Part shown: positions 49,426 to 58,941 of the stretch, piece by piece
How positions within the stretch are numbered: the first letter of the stretch is position 1
Layout: each line of letters begins with the position of its first letter
From: an uncultured Collinsella sp.
Lineage (GTDB): Bacteria > Actinomycetota > Coriobacteriia > Coriobacteriales > Coriobacteriaceae
Assembly: GCA_902467875.1 (NCBI GenBank)
Contig: CABQWP010000003.1
Coordinates: 15,113-79,112, forward strand
DNA: 64,000 nucleotides
Direction: 5' to 3'
Translations under genes and position numbers: made by a program
Notes under the pieces: model-generated
The model's input: only the letters and a program-made list of their open reading frames with translations
Told to the model about the DNA's origin: nothing
Database searches by the model: none

Positions 49426-49475
49426 ATAATAACCTATGATTCGAGAACTGTGCAAGCACTTTTTTCAAAAAAGTT
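49426..49475 (-). promoter_or_regulatory. tRNA-Leu promoter with A/T palindromic upstream module
   Basis: TTGCAC (49450-49455) and TATTAT (49426-49431), 18 bp apart. AACTTTTTTGAAAAAAGTGC lies upstream of -35. Confidence 0.72.
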
Positions 49476-49512
49476 TACGAATTTGTAAATGTGCAGGTAA
49501 ATCCGTGTGTCC

Positions 49513-49637
49513 GGCCCCGAATCGGTGTTGCCTCCCGGCGCGTCCTCGGGCATGAGCGATATTTTGTTGCGCACTTCGTGCTGCAAAATATCGCTCCCCC
49601 TGCGGAATGCGCCGGGAGGCAACACCGATTCGGGGCC
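49513..49637. repeat. Large nested palindrome, family E, copy 3 (opp pair)
   Basis: Outer arms 49513-49541 and 49609-49637 are 29-nt perfect complements. Inner arms GAGCGATATTTTG (49554-49566) and its complement (49584-49596) enclose GCAC-TTC-GTGC. The 12-nt side segments read GTCCTCGGGCAT on the left and CCCCTGCGGAAT on the right. Confidence 0.85.
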
Positions 49638-49818
49638 TGCAAATACATACTTCAGGCACAGTTCTCAAACATGTTCTGGGAGCTGATGCAAATTTGGTGG
49701 CTCGGCTTTGCCGAGCCCTTATATGAGGAGGCCGGAGCTAAAGCTCCGGCCTCACTCAATTTCTCATCAGATTAAGTGAGCGATCGAGGAATCGCACTCC
49801 CCCTGCAGAGTTGCCGCA
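49638..49818. repeat. Spacer of the opp palindrome pair with two hairpins
   Basis: 181 bp without a gene. GGCTCGGC-TTT-GCCGAGCC (49699-49717) and GAGGCCGGAGC-TAAA and complement (49728-49753) are perfect hairpins. A weaker stem, GCGAT-CGAGGA-ATCGC, lies near 49780. Confidence 0.65.
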
Positions 49819-49945
49819 GGGCCCGCCCTGAAGTTATTTTTCAGAACACTCCGCAGGACGCAAGAAACCCCCGCCGCACGAAGTGCGCAGCGGGGGTTTC
49901 TTGCATGTCCGAGGACGTTCTGAAAAATACCTTCAGGGCGGGCCC
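49819..49945. repeat. Large nested palindrome, family E, copy 4 (opp pair)
   Basis: Outer arms 49819-49847 and 49917-49945 (29 nt, one mismatch). Inner arms GCAAGAAACCCCCGC (49860-49874) and complement (49890-49904) enclose GCAC-GAA-GTGC. Side segments are ACTCCGCAGGAC and ATGTCCGAGGAC, the reverse complement of those in copy 3. It ends 17 bases from the oppF stop. Confidence 0.85.
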
Positions 49946-49961
49946 GAACGATAACAACCGA

Positions 49962-50989
<1,028 letters not shown>

Positions 50990-50990
<1 letters not shown>

Positions 50991-52081
50991 TACGCCTCGC
51001 CTCCCTTCTTGGAATCCTTGCGCGTACGGGACGTCTCAGGAGCGTTCTTGAGGAACTCGGGGTCACCGGAGTAGTGGCACGCAGAGTAATGACCAGACTC
51101 GGTGACAACGCGCTCGGGGCGCTGCTTGCGGCACTTGTCCGTCGCATAGGGACAACGAGGCGAGAACACGCAGCCCTCAGGCAGGTTCATGAGCGAAGGC
51201 GGGTTGCCGTGAATCGGCGTAAGCGGCTTCTTCTCTTCGATGGCCTGCTCCGGGATGGAGCGGATAAGACCCCAGGTGTAGGGGTGGCGACTCTCGTAGA
51301 AGATTTCCTCAGCAGTACCGAACTCGACGGGACGGCCGGCGTACATAACCATGATCTTATCGGCCATATCGGCAACGACGCCCAGGTCATGGGTAATCAT
51401 GATGATGGCGTTGCCGTTCTTCTCCTGCATTTCCTGCATGAGCTCGATAATCTGAGCCTGAATGGTAACGTCCAGAGCCGTCGTGGGCTCGTCGGCAATC
51501 AGGATATCGGGATCGCAGGCAAGAGCCATAGCGATCATGACACGCTGACGCATACCGCCGGAGAACTGGTGCGGATACTCATTGACGCGTTTCTCGGGCT
51601 CGGGGATACCCACGAGGTCCAAAAGCTCGGTAGCGCGCTTGAGCGCCTCCTGCTTGGAGTAGCCACGGTGCAGACGAAGGCCCTCGCCCACCTGCTTGCC
51701 GATCTTATAGACCGGGTTCAAGGAGGTCATAGGATCCTGGAAGATCATCGCGATGTCGTTTCCGCGAATGTGCTGCATCTCTTCCTCGGTCATCTCGAGG
51801 ATAGAACGACCGCGATAGCGAACGTCGCCGCCCTCGATCTTTCCCGGAGGCATCGAGATGAGGCCCATGATGGTCATGGCGGTCACGGACTTACCGGAGC
51901 CGGACTCACCGACGACACCCAGGGTCTCGCCGCGATCGAGCGTGTAGGACACACCGTCGACAGCGCGAACGACACCATCCTCGGTATGGAAATACATCTT
52001 AAGGTCATCGACCTCGAGCAGATGCTGGCCCTCGGGAACCGGCTGGTCCTTCAGGTCCACATAGTTCTTGTTCTTCTTCAT
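50990..52081 (-). CDS. oppD: Oligopeptide ABC transporter ATPase (OppD-type)
   Basis: 363 residues. Walker A is GESGSGKSV, signature FSGGMRQR, Walker B ILIADEPTTALDV. The Cys-containing end CVFSPRCPYATDKC is typical of OppD/DppD. ATG 52081 starts two bases after the OppC stop and has GAAGGA. It is the second ATPase of the heterodimer. Confidence 0.93.
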
Positions 52082-52083
52082 CC

Positions 52084-53019
52084 TTATGCGTCCTTCATCT
52101 TGACGTCGAGGGCGTCGCGCAGACCGTCACCCAGCAGGGTGAAGGCGAGCACCGTCGAGAGAATTGCCAGACCGGGCATGATCATCATCCAGGGAGCAGT
52201 CAGAAGATACTGCTGACCGTCCTGAATCATGGAGCCCCACGAAGGCGTAGGCGGAATAACGCCCATGCCGAGGAAGGACAGAGCGGACTCGGTCAGAATG
52301 GCGCCACCAATGTTCATGGTCGCGTAGACCACGATGGAGGCGACGGAGTTCGGGAAGATGTGACGCACTACGATACGAGCATCAGATGCACCCATCGCGC
52401 GCGCAGCGTCAACATAGTCGTTTTCTTTGACCGTCAAGATTGCAGAGCGGAAGACGCGCGCAATCGAAGGCCAGCCGAGAATACCGATGGCGATAAAGAC
52501 GTTCTGAAGACCACGGCCGATAACGGCGATCATGGCGACAACGAACAGCACGTACGGGAACGCCAGGAAGATGTCCGCACAGCGCATGATGATCGTATCC
52601 CAGATCCCGCCGTAGAAACCGGCCAGAGCACCCATGACCAGACCGATCACCGTGGAGATCGCGGTGGCCATAATGCCGACGGACAGCGAAACGCGTGCAC
52701 CGTAGATAACGCGGACGAGAATGTCGCGACCAAGGGCGTCGGTGCCAAACGGGTGCTCTGCACACGGAGCCAACAGCGACGTCTCGGCCATGGTGGTCGA
52801 GTCGGAAGCCGTCGGCGAACCGAGCCAGGGCTTAGCCCACAGATCTGCGGTCAGGGCAACCAAAACGACGATGATGATCCAGCAGACACCGATAACGGCG
52901 AGCTTGTTCTTGCGAAGACGCTTAAAAGCGTCACCCCACAGCGTGCGGGACTTGGCGGGAGCAGATGCGGCCTTGGTGGCGGTAGCCTGCTCCTGAGACT
53001 GAGAATCAGTTTCCTGCAT
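52084..53019 (-). CDS. oppC: Oligopeptide ABC transporter permease (OppC-type)
   Basis: 311 residues. A cytoplasmic N-terminus (Gln/Ala-rich, about 1-40) precedes six membrane segments. HPFGTDALGRDILVRVIYGARVSL is the OppC entry motif, and DYVDAARAMGASDARIVVRHIFPN is the EAA loop. ATG 53019 has GGGAGG. It forms the channel with OppB. Confidence 0.92.
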   Translation of the reverse strand: MQETDSQSQEQATATKAASAPAKSRTLWGDAFKRLRKNKLAVIGVCWIIIVVLVALTADLWAKPWLGSPTASDSTTMAETSLLAPCAEHPFGTDALGRDILVRVIYGARVSLSVGIMATAISTVIGLVMGALAGFYGGIWDTIIMRCADIFLAFPYVLFVVAMIAVIGRGLQNVFIAIGILGWPSIARVFRSAILTVKENDYVDAARAMGASDARIVVRHIFPNSVASIVVYATMNIGGAILTESALSFLGMGVIPPTPSWGSMIQDGQQYLLTAPWMMIMPGLAILSTVLAFTLLGDGLRDALDVKMKDA

Positions 53020-53033
53020 GAGACGTACCTCCC

Positions 53034-54071
53034 TTAGGCCTTATCCGACGGACCGCCAAGGCGGATGCGCGGGTCGAGGAATGCATAGCTAATGTCGACG
53101 AGCAGGTTAATCACCATGACGACGACGACGATGAGCGTAACGCCGCCCATAACGATGGGCCAGTCACGCATGCTAATGGCGCGATAGACCTCATAGCCGA
53201 TACCGGGCCAGTTAAAAACCGTCTCGGTCAGGATGGCGCCCGAAAGCATGCCACCAAAGTCGACACCAATATAGGTAACGACGGGGATGAGTGCATTCTT
53301 AAGCGCATGCTTGACGATGATCGCGCGATTGGAGAGACCCTTGGCCTTTGCCGTACGGATGTAATCCTGGTTCATGACGTCAAGCAGCTGCGAGCGCATA
53401 ATGCGGGCGGCATAAGCGGTCGAAACCGAAGCCAGCGTAATGGTCGGAAGCACATAGTGCATCCAATCCTGATACTGAGAGCTGGAACCGCCGGCACCCG
53501 AGATCGGCATGGAGATTGCACCGCCCGTAGCGTCCTTGAGGATGACGCCAAAGAACAGCTGCAGCAACATACCGAGCCAGAAGGCCGGGACCGCAACGAG
53601 GATCGACGTGGTGAGCGTTACCAAAATATCCCAGAAGGAATAACGCTTTACCGCCGAAATGATACCCGCACCGATACCCATGATTGCCTCGAGCACGATG
53701 GCGCACGCGGCAAGTTTGACCGTATACGGATACTTCTGGGCAAAAATTTCCGTAACCGGCAGCTTGCGCTGATACGAATTGCCCAGATCGCCATGAAGCA
53801 GGCCGTTCATGTAATACAAGTAACGGTCCACGAGCGACGTTTGAACGGGGTCGCCGTTCTCGTCAAGGATCGCGTTGCCGTCCTCGTCCGACTGGACCAG
53901 GTGATAGCGGACGCGAAGCTGAAGCTCCACCTCGGGGGACAGAGCCTTGTCTCCACCGATCAGCTTGATCGGATCTCCCGGCACGATATTCTGAAGGGCG
54001 AACAGAATCAGCGTAACGCCCAAAAATACCGGGATGAACTGAAGCACACGTTTAACGATGTACTTACCCAT
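53034..54071 (-). CDS. oppB: Oligopeptide ABC transporter permease (OppB-type)
   Basis: 345 residues. MGKYIVKRVLQFIPVFLGVTLILF starts the OppB family. NPGDP-like PGDPIKLIGG and the EAA loop DYIRTAKAKGLSNRAIIVKHALKNALIP are present. An insert of about 40 residues (ENGDPVQTS...) lies in the first loop. ATG 54071 has GGGGAG. OppC follows 14 bases later. Confidence 0.92.
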   Translation of the reverse strand: MGKYIVKRVLQFIPVFLGVTLILFALQNIVPGDPIKLIGGDKALSPEVELQLRVRYHLVQSDEDGNAILDENGDPVQTSLVDRYLYYMNGLLHGDLGNSYQRKLPVTEIFAQKYPYTVKLAACAIVLEAIMGIGAGIISAVKRYSFWDILVTLTTSILVAVPAFWLGMLLQLFFGVILKDATGGAISMPISGAGGSSSQYQDWMHYVLPTITLASVSTAYAARIMRSQLLDVMNQDYIRTAKAKGLSNRAIIVKHALKNALIPVVTYIGVDFGGMLSGAILTETVFNWPGIGYEVYRAISMRDWPIVMGGVTLIVVVVMVINLLVDISYAFLDPRIRLGGPSDKA

Positions 54072-54102
54072 ACCACTCCCCTATCTAGGGATTAACCTAA
54101 AT

Positions 54103-54130
54103 GGGATGCCGATCGCCAGACCGGCATCCC
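54103..54130 (-). terminator. Hairpin between oppA and oppB
   Basis: GGGATGCCG (54103-54111) and CGGCATCCC (54122-54130). Only a short T-run follows on the minus strand, so it may reduce downstream expression relative to oppA. Confidence 0.65.
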
Positions 54131-54227
54131 AAAATTACCATCAGCCAGTTTACCCCAGGTTAGGGAGAACTGTATGTTTCCCATGAGGTCTACGTAAATA
54201 CTTGACCCTCACGGAAGCTGCAAACTC

Positions 54228-55904
54228 TTAGGCGAGCTCAGCGGTACCCAGCTCAGCGTGCTTCTGCGGATCGACATAGAGGTGCTTGATGCGATCGGAG
54301 CCGACGATGGTGTGCGTGTAGAACATCACCGGGATGACCGGGCAGTCGGCAGCGACCATAGCGTCGGCCTCCTGCATCTTAGCAACGCGCTCTTCGTCGT
54401 CAACCGTGGTGCGAGCCTCGTTGACCTTGGCGTCGAACTCGGGGTTGTTGTAACCGGAGCGGTTGTCGCCACCGAGGGAGTCGGAGTGGAACAGCGGATA
54501 CAGGAAGTTGTCCATAATCGGGTAGTCGGCAATCCAACCCAGACGACCGAACTGATAGTTAAAGTTCTGGTACTGCTCGAGCAAGGCAGACCACTCAGGG
54601 GTATCGGAGACAGCGGTAACGCCAACCTTGGCGAGGTCACCGATGATGGACTCCATGATCTCCTTGTGGCCACCATCCTGGTTGTAGGAAAGGGTCACGT
54701 TAATGCCACGATCGCCGTTAGCGCCAGCGGGAGCAACCTTGTCCAGGTACTCGTTAGCCTTGTCGACGTCGTAGGCGCAGAACTCCCATGCGCCCTCCTT
54801 GTAGCCATCGATGCCCGGAGGAACAATGCCGTCGGCGGGGGTACGGGTACCCTTGAAGATAGTCTTGCAGATGGCCTCACGGTTGATGGCCAGGGAGATA
54901 CCCCTGCGCAGGTCGGCGTTGTTAAACGGCTCGGCCGTGTTGTTGCAGGTCAGGTAGTAGGTGGAAGGCTCGGAGCCGAGCAGCATGCGCTCGCCGTCAC
55001 CCATGGTGTAGCCGTCCTTGGACACGCCGCGATCCTTCTTGGCGGCGTCGATCTGAGCAACGGGAACGTCGCAGACATCGAGGTTACCGGCCTGGAACTC
55101 CTTGTAAGCGGTCTCCATGTCCTTGATGACCTGGAAGTGGATGCCATCGATCTTGGCCTTGTCGCCATAGTAATCGTCGAACTTCTTGAGGTTGATCTCC
55201 TGACCATCCTCCCACTTGCCGTCCATCATGAACGGGCCGTTACCGACCGGTGCAAGGTAGAAGCTCTTGGCATCGGACTCGGCGCACTCGGGAACCGGGG
55301 CCAGAGCCGGGTGAGAGGCGACGAAGGGGAAGTCGGCGTAAGCGGAAGACAGCTTGACGACGAGGGTCTCATCGTCGGGGCAGGTAACACCGCTGAGTTC
55401 AGTAGCGTTACCGGCAAGCAGATCGTCATAGCCCTCGACCATGGAAAGGTGATAGGAGACCTCGGAAGGGCCATACTCGGTAGCGATGGCCGACTTGGTG
55501 TTGACCAGACGCTCCCAACCGAGCTTGAAGGACTTGGAGGTAACGTCGTCACCGTTGTGGAACTTGGCCTTCTTGATCTTGAAGGTGAACTCGGTGGCGT
55601 CGTCGTTGGCCTCGAAGGACTCGCAAGCCAGCGGAACGATCTCGCCCTTCTCGGCGTCATAAGAGGTCAGAGCGTCAAAGAGCTGGTACTCGACCTGAGT
55701 GCCCTGGTCCTCCTGGACATTGTAGGGGTCGATGCAGACCGGGTTGTTGATGTAGAAGTTCAGCGTCGAACCGGACTCAGAACCGGAAGCGTCGCCGCCC
55801 TTCTTGCCGCATGCGGCAAGAAAAGCCATGGAGCTCGCAGCAAGGGTACCGCCGACAAAGGCGCGACGACCCATAACGGGCTGGTGGAACATAGAATCAG
55901 CCAT
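54228..55904 (-). CDS. oppA: Oligopeptide-binding lipoprotein (OppA/SBP family 5)
   Basis: 558 residues. The signal GRRAFVGGTLAASSMAFLAAC has an Arg-Arg pair and a lipobox at Cys32, suggesting Tat-type lipoprotein export. SBP family 5 motifs: LNFYINNPVCIDPYN, FKLGWERLVNTKSA, RRGISLAINREAIC. It captures peptides outside the membrane. ATG 55904 has AAGGAGG. A weak terminator after it should enrich it over the rest of the operon. Confidence 0.92.
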   Translation of the reverse strand: MADSMFHQPVMGRRAFVGGTLAASSMAFLAACGKKGGDASGSESGSTLNFYINNPVCIDPYNVQEDQGTQVEYQLFDALTSYDAEKGEIVPLACESFEANDDATEFTFKIKKAKFHNGDDVTSKSFKLGWERLVNTKSAIATEYGPSEVSYHLSMVEGYDDLLAGNATELSGVTCPDDETLVVKLSSAYADFPFVASHPALAPVPECAESDAKSFYLAPVGNGPFMMDGKWEDGQEINLKKFDDYYGDKAKIDGIHFQVIKDMETAYKEFQAGNLDVCDVPVAQIDAAKKDRGVSKDGYTMGDGERMLLGSEPSTYYLTCNNTAEPFNNADLRRGISLAINREAICKTIFKGTRTPADGIVPPGIDGYKEGAWEFCAYDVDKANEYLDKVAPAGANGDRGINVTLSYNQDGGHKEIMESIIGDLAKVGVTAVSDTPEWSALLEQYQNFNYQFGRLGWIADYPIMDNFLYPLFHSDSLGGDNRSGYNNPEFDAKVNEARTTVDDEERVAKMQEADAMVAADCPVIPVMFYTHTIVGSDRIKHLYVDPQKHAELGTAELA

Positions 55905-56143
55905 GCCATCCTCCTTATGAGATAGGACAAAGTAAGTTCGGTCGGGCAACGTCAAGACAGCCCAATCGAACCATTCAAACGCGGTCCGCCGTTTTGGCTG
56001 GTTATACAAAGCGGACCAACGTATTGCAATACAGTAGCGCATTTTATGCACGATTTGGGGCTAATTCCGGTTAACGGTCGAGATTTTCTTTAGTTGGGCG
56101 AAGTATATGAGGATATTTTGACTCTGTTACAAATATGTAAACA

Positions 56144-56173
56144 AAAAGGGTCCCGCACTTGCGGGACCCTTTT
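56144..56173 (-). terminator. Terminator of secG
   Basis: AAAAGGGTCCCGC (56144-56156) and its complement (56161-56173) around ACTT; TTTTTGTTT follows on the minus strand. Confidence 0.9.
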
Positions 56174-56195
56174 CAAGTATTTATGCGGCTCGTGA

Positions 56196-56450
56196 TTAGT
56201 AGCCCACGATGCCCTGCGGGAAGAAGAACATGCACAGCACGACGCACACGGCAAACACGACAGCCATGATGACGGTCAGGCGGTCAAGGTTCTGCTCCAT
56301 AACGCCCGTGGCAGAGCTGGAGTTATACAGCGAGCTGGCAATCATATCCGAAACGCCGGTACCCTTACCGGAATGCATCAGGACGAGAATCGTCAGCGCC
56401 ACGGCAGAAACAGCCCAAACGACAAACAGAAGAATCTGGAACGGACCCAT
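56196..56450 (-). CDS. secG: Protein translocase subunit SecG
   Basis: 84 residues. Two membrane segments (about 5-25 and 58-78) flank the SecG loop LMHSGKGTGVSDMIASS. It supports the SecYE channel. ATG 56450 has AAGGAG. It sits downstream of the glycolytic genes behind a terminator, a common actinobacterial order. Confidence 0.9.
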   Translation of the reverse strand: MGPFQILLFVVWAVSAVALTILVLMHSGKGTGVSDMIASSLYNSSSATGVMEQNLDRLTVIMAVVFAVCVVLCMFFFPQGIVGY

Positions 56451-56556
56451 AGATAAGCTCCTTAATAGAACAGTTCAAACTCCAGTACTGTACCACAATC
56501 CCCCGCTCTCCCCTACCTGCCACTCAAGGACGGGGTGGAAATGGCAGAAATACCAA

Positions 56557-56589
56557 AAGGGGGGTTGTCCGGTTGTGGACAACCCCCTT
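56557..56589 (-). terminator. Terminator of gpmI
   Basis: AAGGGGGTTGTCC with its complement; CCTTTTGG follows on the minus strand. Confidence 0.8.
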
Positions 56590-56614
56590 GCTAGAAAACG
56601 GTATTTGTTTTCTA

Positions 56615-58168
56615 TTAGGCCTCGGTAGCGAGCACGCGGCCCGTCATCTCGGCGGAAGGCTCAATACCAGCCATGGTGAGCATGGTCGGAGCGATATCGG
56701 AAAGACGGCCGTCCTCGATACCGGTGAGCTTGGCCTTCTCATCAACGATGATGAACGGCACGCGGTTGGTGGTGTGAGCCGTAAACGGATGCTTGGAACC
56801 GTCGGAAGCAACGTCAAACATGTGATCGGCGTTGCCGTGGTCGGCGGTAATCAGTGCAAAGCCGCCCTTGGCGAGAATCGCCGGGACAACCTTGGACAGG
56901 GCATCGTCAACAGCCTCAACGGCCTTAACGGCAGCGTCGAAGACACCGGTGTGACCAACCATGTCGCAGTTCGCGAAGTTCACGATGTAGAAATCAGCGC
57001 GATCCTCGTTGATGGCGGCGACGAGCTTCTCGGTAACCTCGGGAGCGCTCATCTCGGGTTGCAGATCGTAGGTAGCAACCTTGGGGGAAGCGACGAGCAC
57101 GCGCTCCTCGCCCTCCTTGGGCTCCTCGATGCCACCGTTGAGGAAGAACGTCACGTGGGCGTACTTCTCGGTCTCGGCAGTGTGCAGCTGCTTCAGGCCA
57201 TTGGCGGCGATAACGTCGGCCAGGACGTTCTCGGGGAACGTCTTGGGGAAGGCGACCTCGACGTCAAACGTCGGATCATACTCGGTCATCGTCACAAAGT
57301 GCGAAAGCTTGATCTGCTCGCGCTCAAAGCCGTCGAACTCCTTGTCCGTGAACACGCGGGTCATCTGACGAGCGCGGTCGGGACGGAAGTTGAAGAAGAT
57401 GGCCGCGTCGCCCTCGTGAATGCCCTCGTTGTGGGCAGCGAAGGGCTCGACGAACTCGTCGCCGCGCGGGTCCTTCTCGTAGTAGGCCTTGATACCGGCA
57501 ACGGGGTCGGTATCAGCATCGGACGCGTTGACCATGACGTCGTAGGCGCGCTGGATGCGCTCCCAACGATTATCGCGGTCCATGGCCCAATAACGGCCCG
57601 AGACGGTGGCAACGCGAGCGTCGCAACCGGTCTCCTCGGAGATCTTAGCCAGGAAGGCGCAGAACTCACTCATGTAGCCGGCACCGGACTGCGGGTCAAC
57701 GTCGCGGCCATCCATGAAGGCGTGGACGCGAACGGTCTTGACACCGTGCTCGGCAGCCATCTTGACCAGAGCCTCGACGTGGTTCATGTGGGAGTGAACG
57801 CCGCCAGGGCTCATAAGGCCCATGAGGTGGAGAGTCTTGCCGTCAGCCTTGACATCGTCCATGGCCTTGACGAAAACCTCGTTCTTGGCGATGGAGCCGT
57901 CCTTGATGGCATTGTTGATGCGCGAAAGCTCCTGGAACACGATGCGACCGGCACCGATGTTGAGGTGACCCACCTCGGAGTTGCCCATCTGGCCGTCGGG
58001 AAGGCCCACGTCCTCGCCCGAAGCACCGAGCGTGGTGTGAGGATACTTCTCGTACAGGCCATCAAGGAAGGGCGTCTTGGCAGCGGCGACGGCGTTCTCG
58101 CCATCAGCCGGAGCCAGGCCGCAGCCGTCCATGATAATCAGGAGTGCAGGAAGATGACGTTGTGCCAT
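56615..58168 (-). CDS. gpmI: 2,3-bisphosphoglycerate-independent phosphoglycerate mutase
   Basis: 517 residues. It moves the phosphate from C3 to C2 of glycerate with two Mn ions. IIMDGCG holds Asp14; MGNSEVGHLN has the catalytic Ser64. Late motifs FANCDMVGHTGVFDAAVKAVE and ITADHGNAD carry metal ligands. ATG 58168 has TAGGA. It follows tpiA by 5 bases; placing gpmI directly after tpiA completes pyruvate-ward glycolysis in one operon. Confidence 0.95.
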   Translation of the reverse strand: MAQRHLPALLIIMDGCGLAPADGENAVAAAKTPFLDGLYEKYPHTTLGASGEDVGLPDGQMGNSEVGHLNIGAGRIVFQELSRINNAIKDGSIAKNEVFVKAMDDVKADGKTLHLMGLMSPGGVHSHMNHVEALVKMAAEHGVKTVRVHAFMDGRDVDPQSGAGYMSEFCAFLAKISEETGCDARVATVSGRYWAMDRDNRWERIQRAYDVMVNASDADTDPVAGIKAYYEKDPRGDEFVEPFAAHNEGIHEGDAAIFFNFRPDRARQMTRVFTDKEFDGFEREQIKLSHFVTMTEYDPTFDVEVAFPKTFPENVLADVIAANGLKQLHTAETEKYAHVTFFLNGGIEEPKEGEERVLVASPKVATYDLQPEMSAPEVTEKLVAAINEDRADFYIVNFANCDMVGHTGVFDAAVKAVEAVDDALSKVVPAILAKGGFALITADHGNADHMFDVASDGSKHPFTAHTTNRVPFIIVDEKAKLTGIEDGRLSDIAPTMLTMAGIEPSAEMTGRVLATEA

Positions 58169-58173
58169 ATGTC

Positions 58174-58941
58174 CTACTCGCCTGCCTTGACGACCATAGA
58201 GGCGAAGTCGGCAGCCTTGAGCGAAGCGCCGCCCACGAGGGCGCCGTCAACGTCGGGCTTGGCGACGAGCTCGGCGATGTTACCGGGCTTGGCGGAACCA
58301 CCGTAGAGAACGCGGATGCCGTTGGCGAGCTCCTCGCCGAACATCTCCTTGAGGGTCTCACGGATAGCGCCGCAGACCTCCTGAGCATCCTCGGCGGTAG
58401 CGGTCTTGCCGGTGCCGATGGCCCAGATGGGCTCATAGGCGACGACGACCTGCTTGGGGCAGGTGATCTCAAGACCAGCAAGGCCAGCCTTGACCTGGTT
58501 CACGACGTGCTCGACATAGGTGCCGGCCTCGCGGACCTCAAGGGACTCGCCGCAGCAGAAGACGGGAACAAGGCCGGCGGCAACGAGAGCCTTGGCCTTC
58601 TTGTTCTGGTCCTCGTCGGTCTCGTGGAAGTAGTCGCGACGCTCGGAGTGACCGATGATGCAGTAGGTGCAGCCAGCGGACTTGAGCATGTCGCAAGAGG
58701 ACTCACCCGTGAAGGCACCCTTGGCCTCCCAGTACACGTTCTGTGCACCGAGGGCGATGGGGGCAGCCTGAATGCGGTCATGAACCGTGGTGATGTCGAT
58801 GGTCGGAGGGCAGACGAGCACCTCGACGCCAGCCGGAACCTCGGGCAGAGCCTGAGCCAGCTCGTCGGCGAGCTTGGCGGCCTCGGCGACGTCGTTGTTC
58901 ATCTTCCAGTTACCAGCGATAAGAAGGGTGCGATTAGGCAT
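58174..58941 (-). CDS. tpiA: Triosephosphate isomerase
   Basis: 255 residues. Lys13 in NWKMN, His98 in IIGHSERR and Glu170 in AYEPIWAIGTG are the active site; LYGGSAKPGN is the phosphate loop. ATG 58941 overlaps the pgk stop by 8 bases and has GGAGG nine bases upstream. Confidence 0.96.
   Translation of the reverse strand: MPNRTLLIAGNWKMNNDVAEAAKLADELAQALPEVPAGVEVLVCPPTIDITTVHDRIQAAPIALGAQNVYWEAKGAFTGESSCDMLKSAGCTYCIIGHSERRDYFHETDEDQNKKAKALVAAGLVPVFCCGESLEVREAGTYVEHVVNQVKAGLAGLEITCPKQVVVAYEPIWAIGTGKTATAEDAQEVCGAIRETLKEMFGEELANGIRVLYGGSAKPGNIAELVAKPDVDGALVGGASLKAADFASMVVKAGE

Noticed and set aside
54258..55925. Long open frame of 555 codons on the plus strand opposite oppA
   Set aside because: It is an antisense shadow of oppA, with low-complexity Val/Gly/Asp-rich translation, no ribosome site and no family features. 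The same holds for long plus-strand frames opposite gpmI, nrdD, pgi and frlB.
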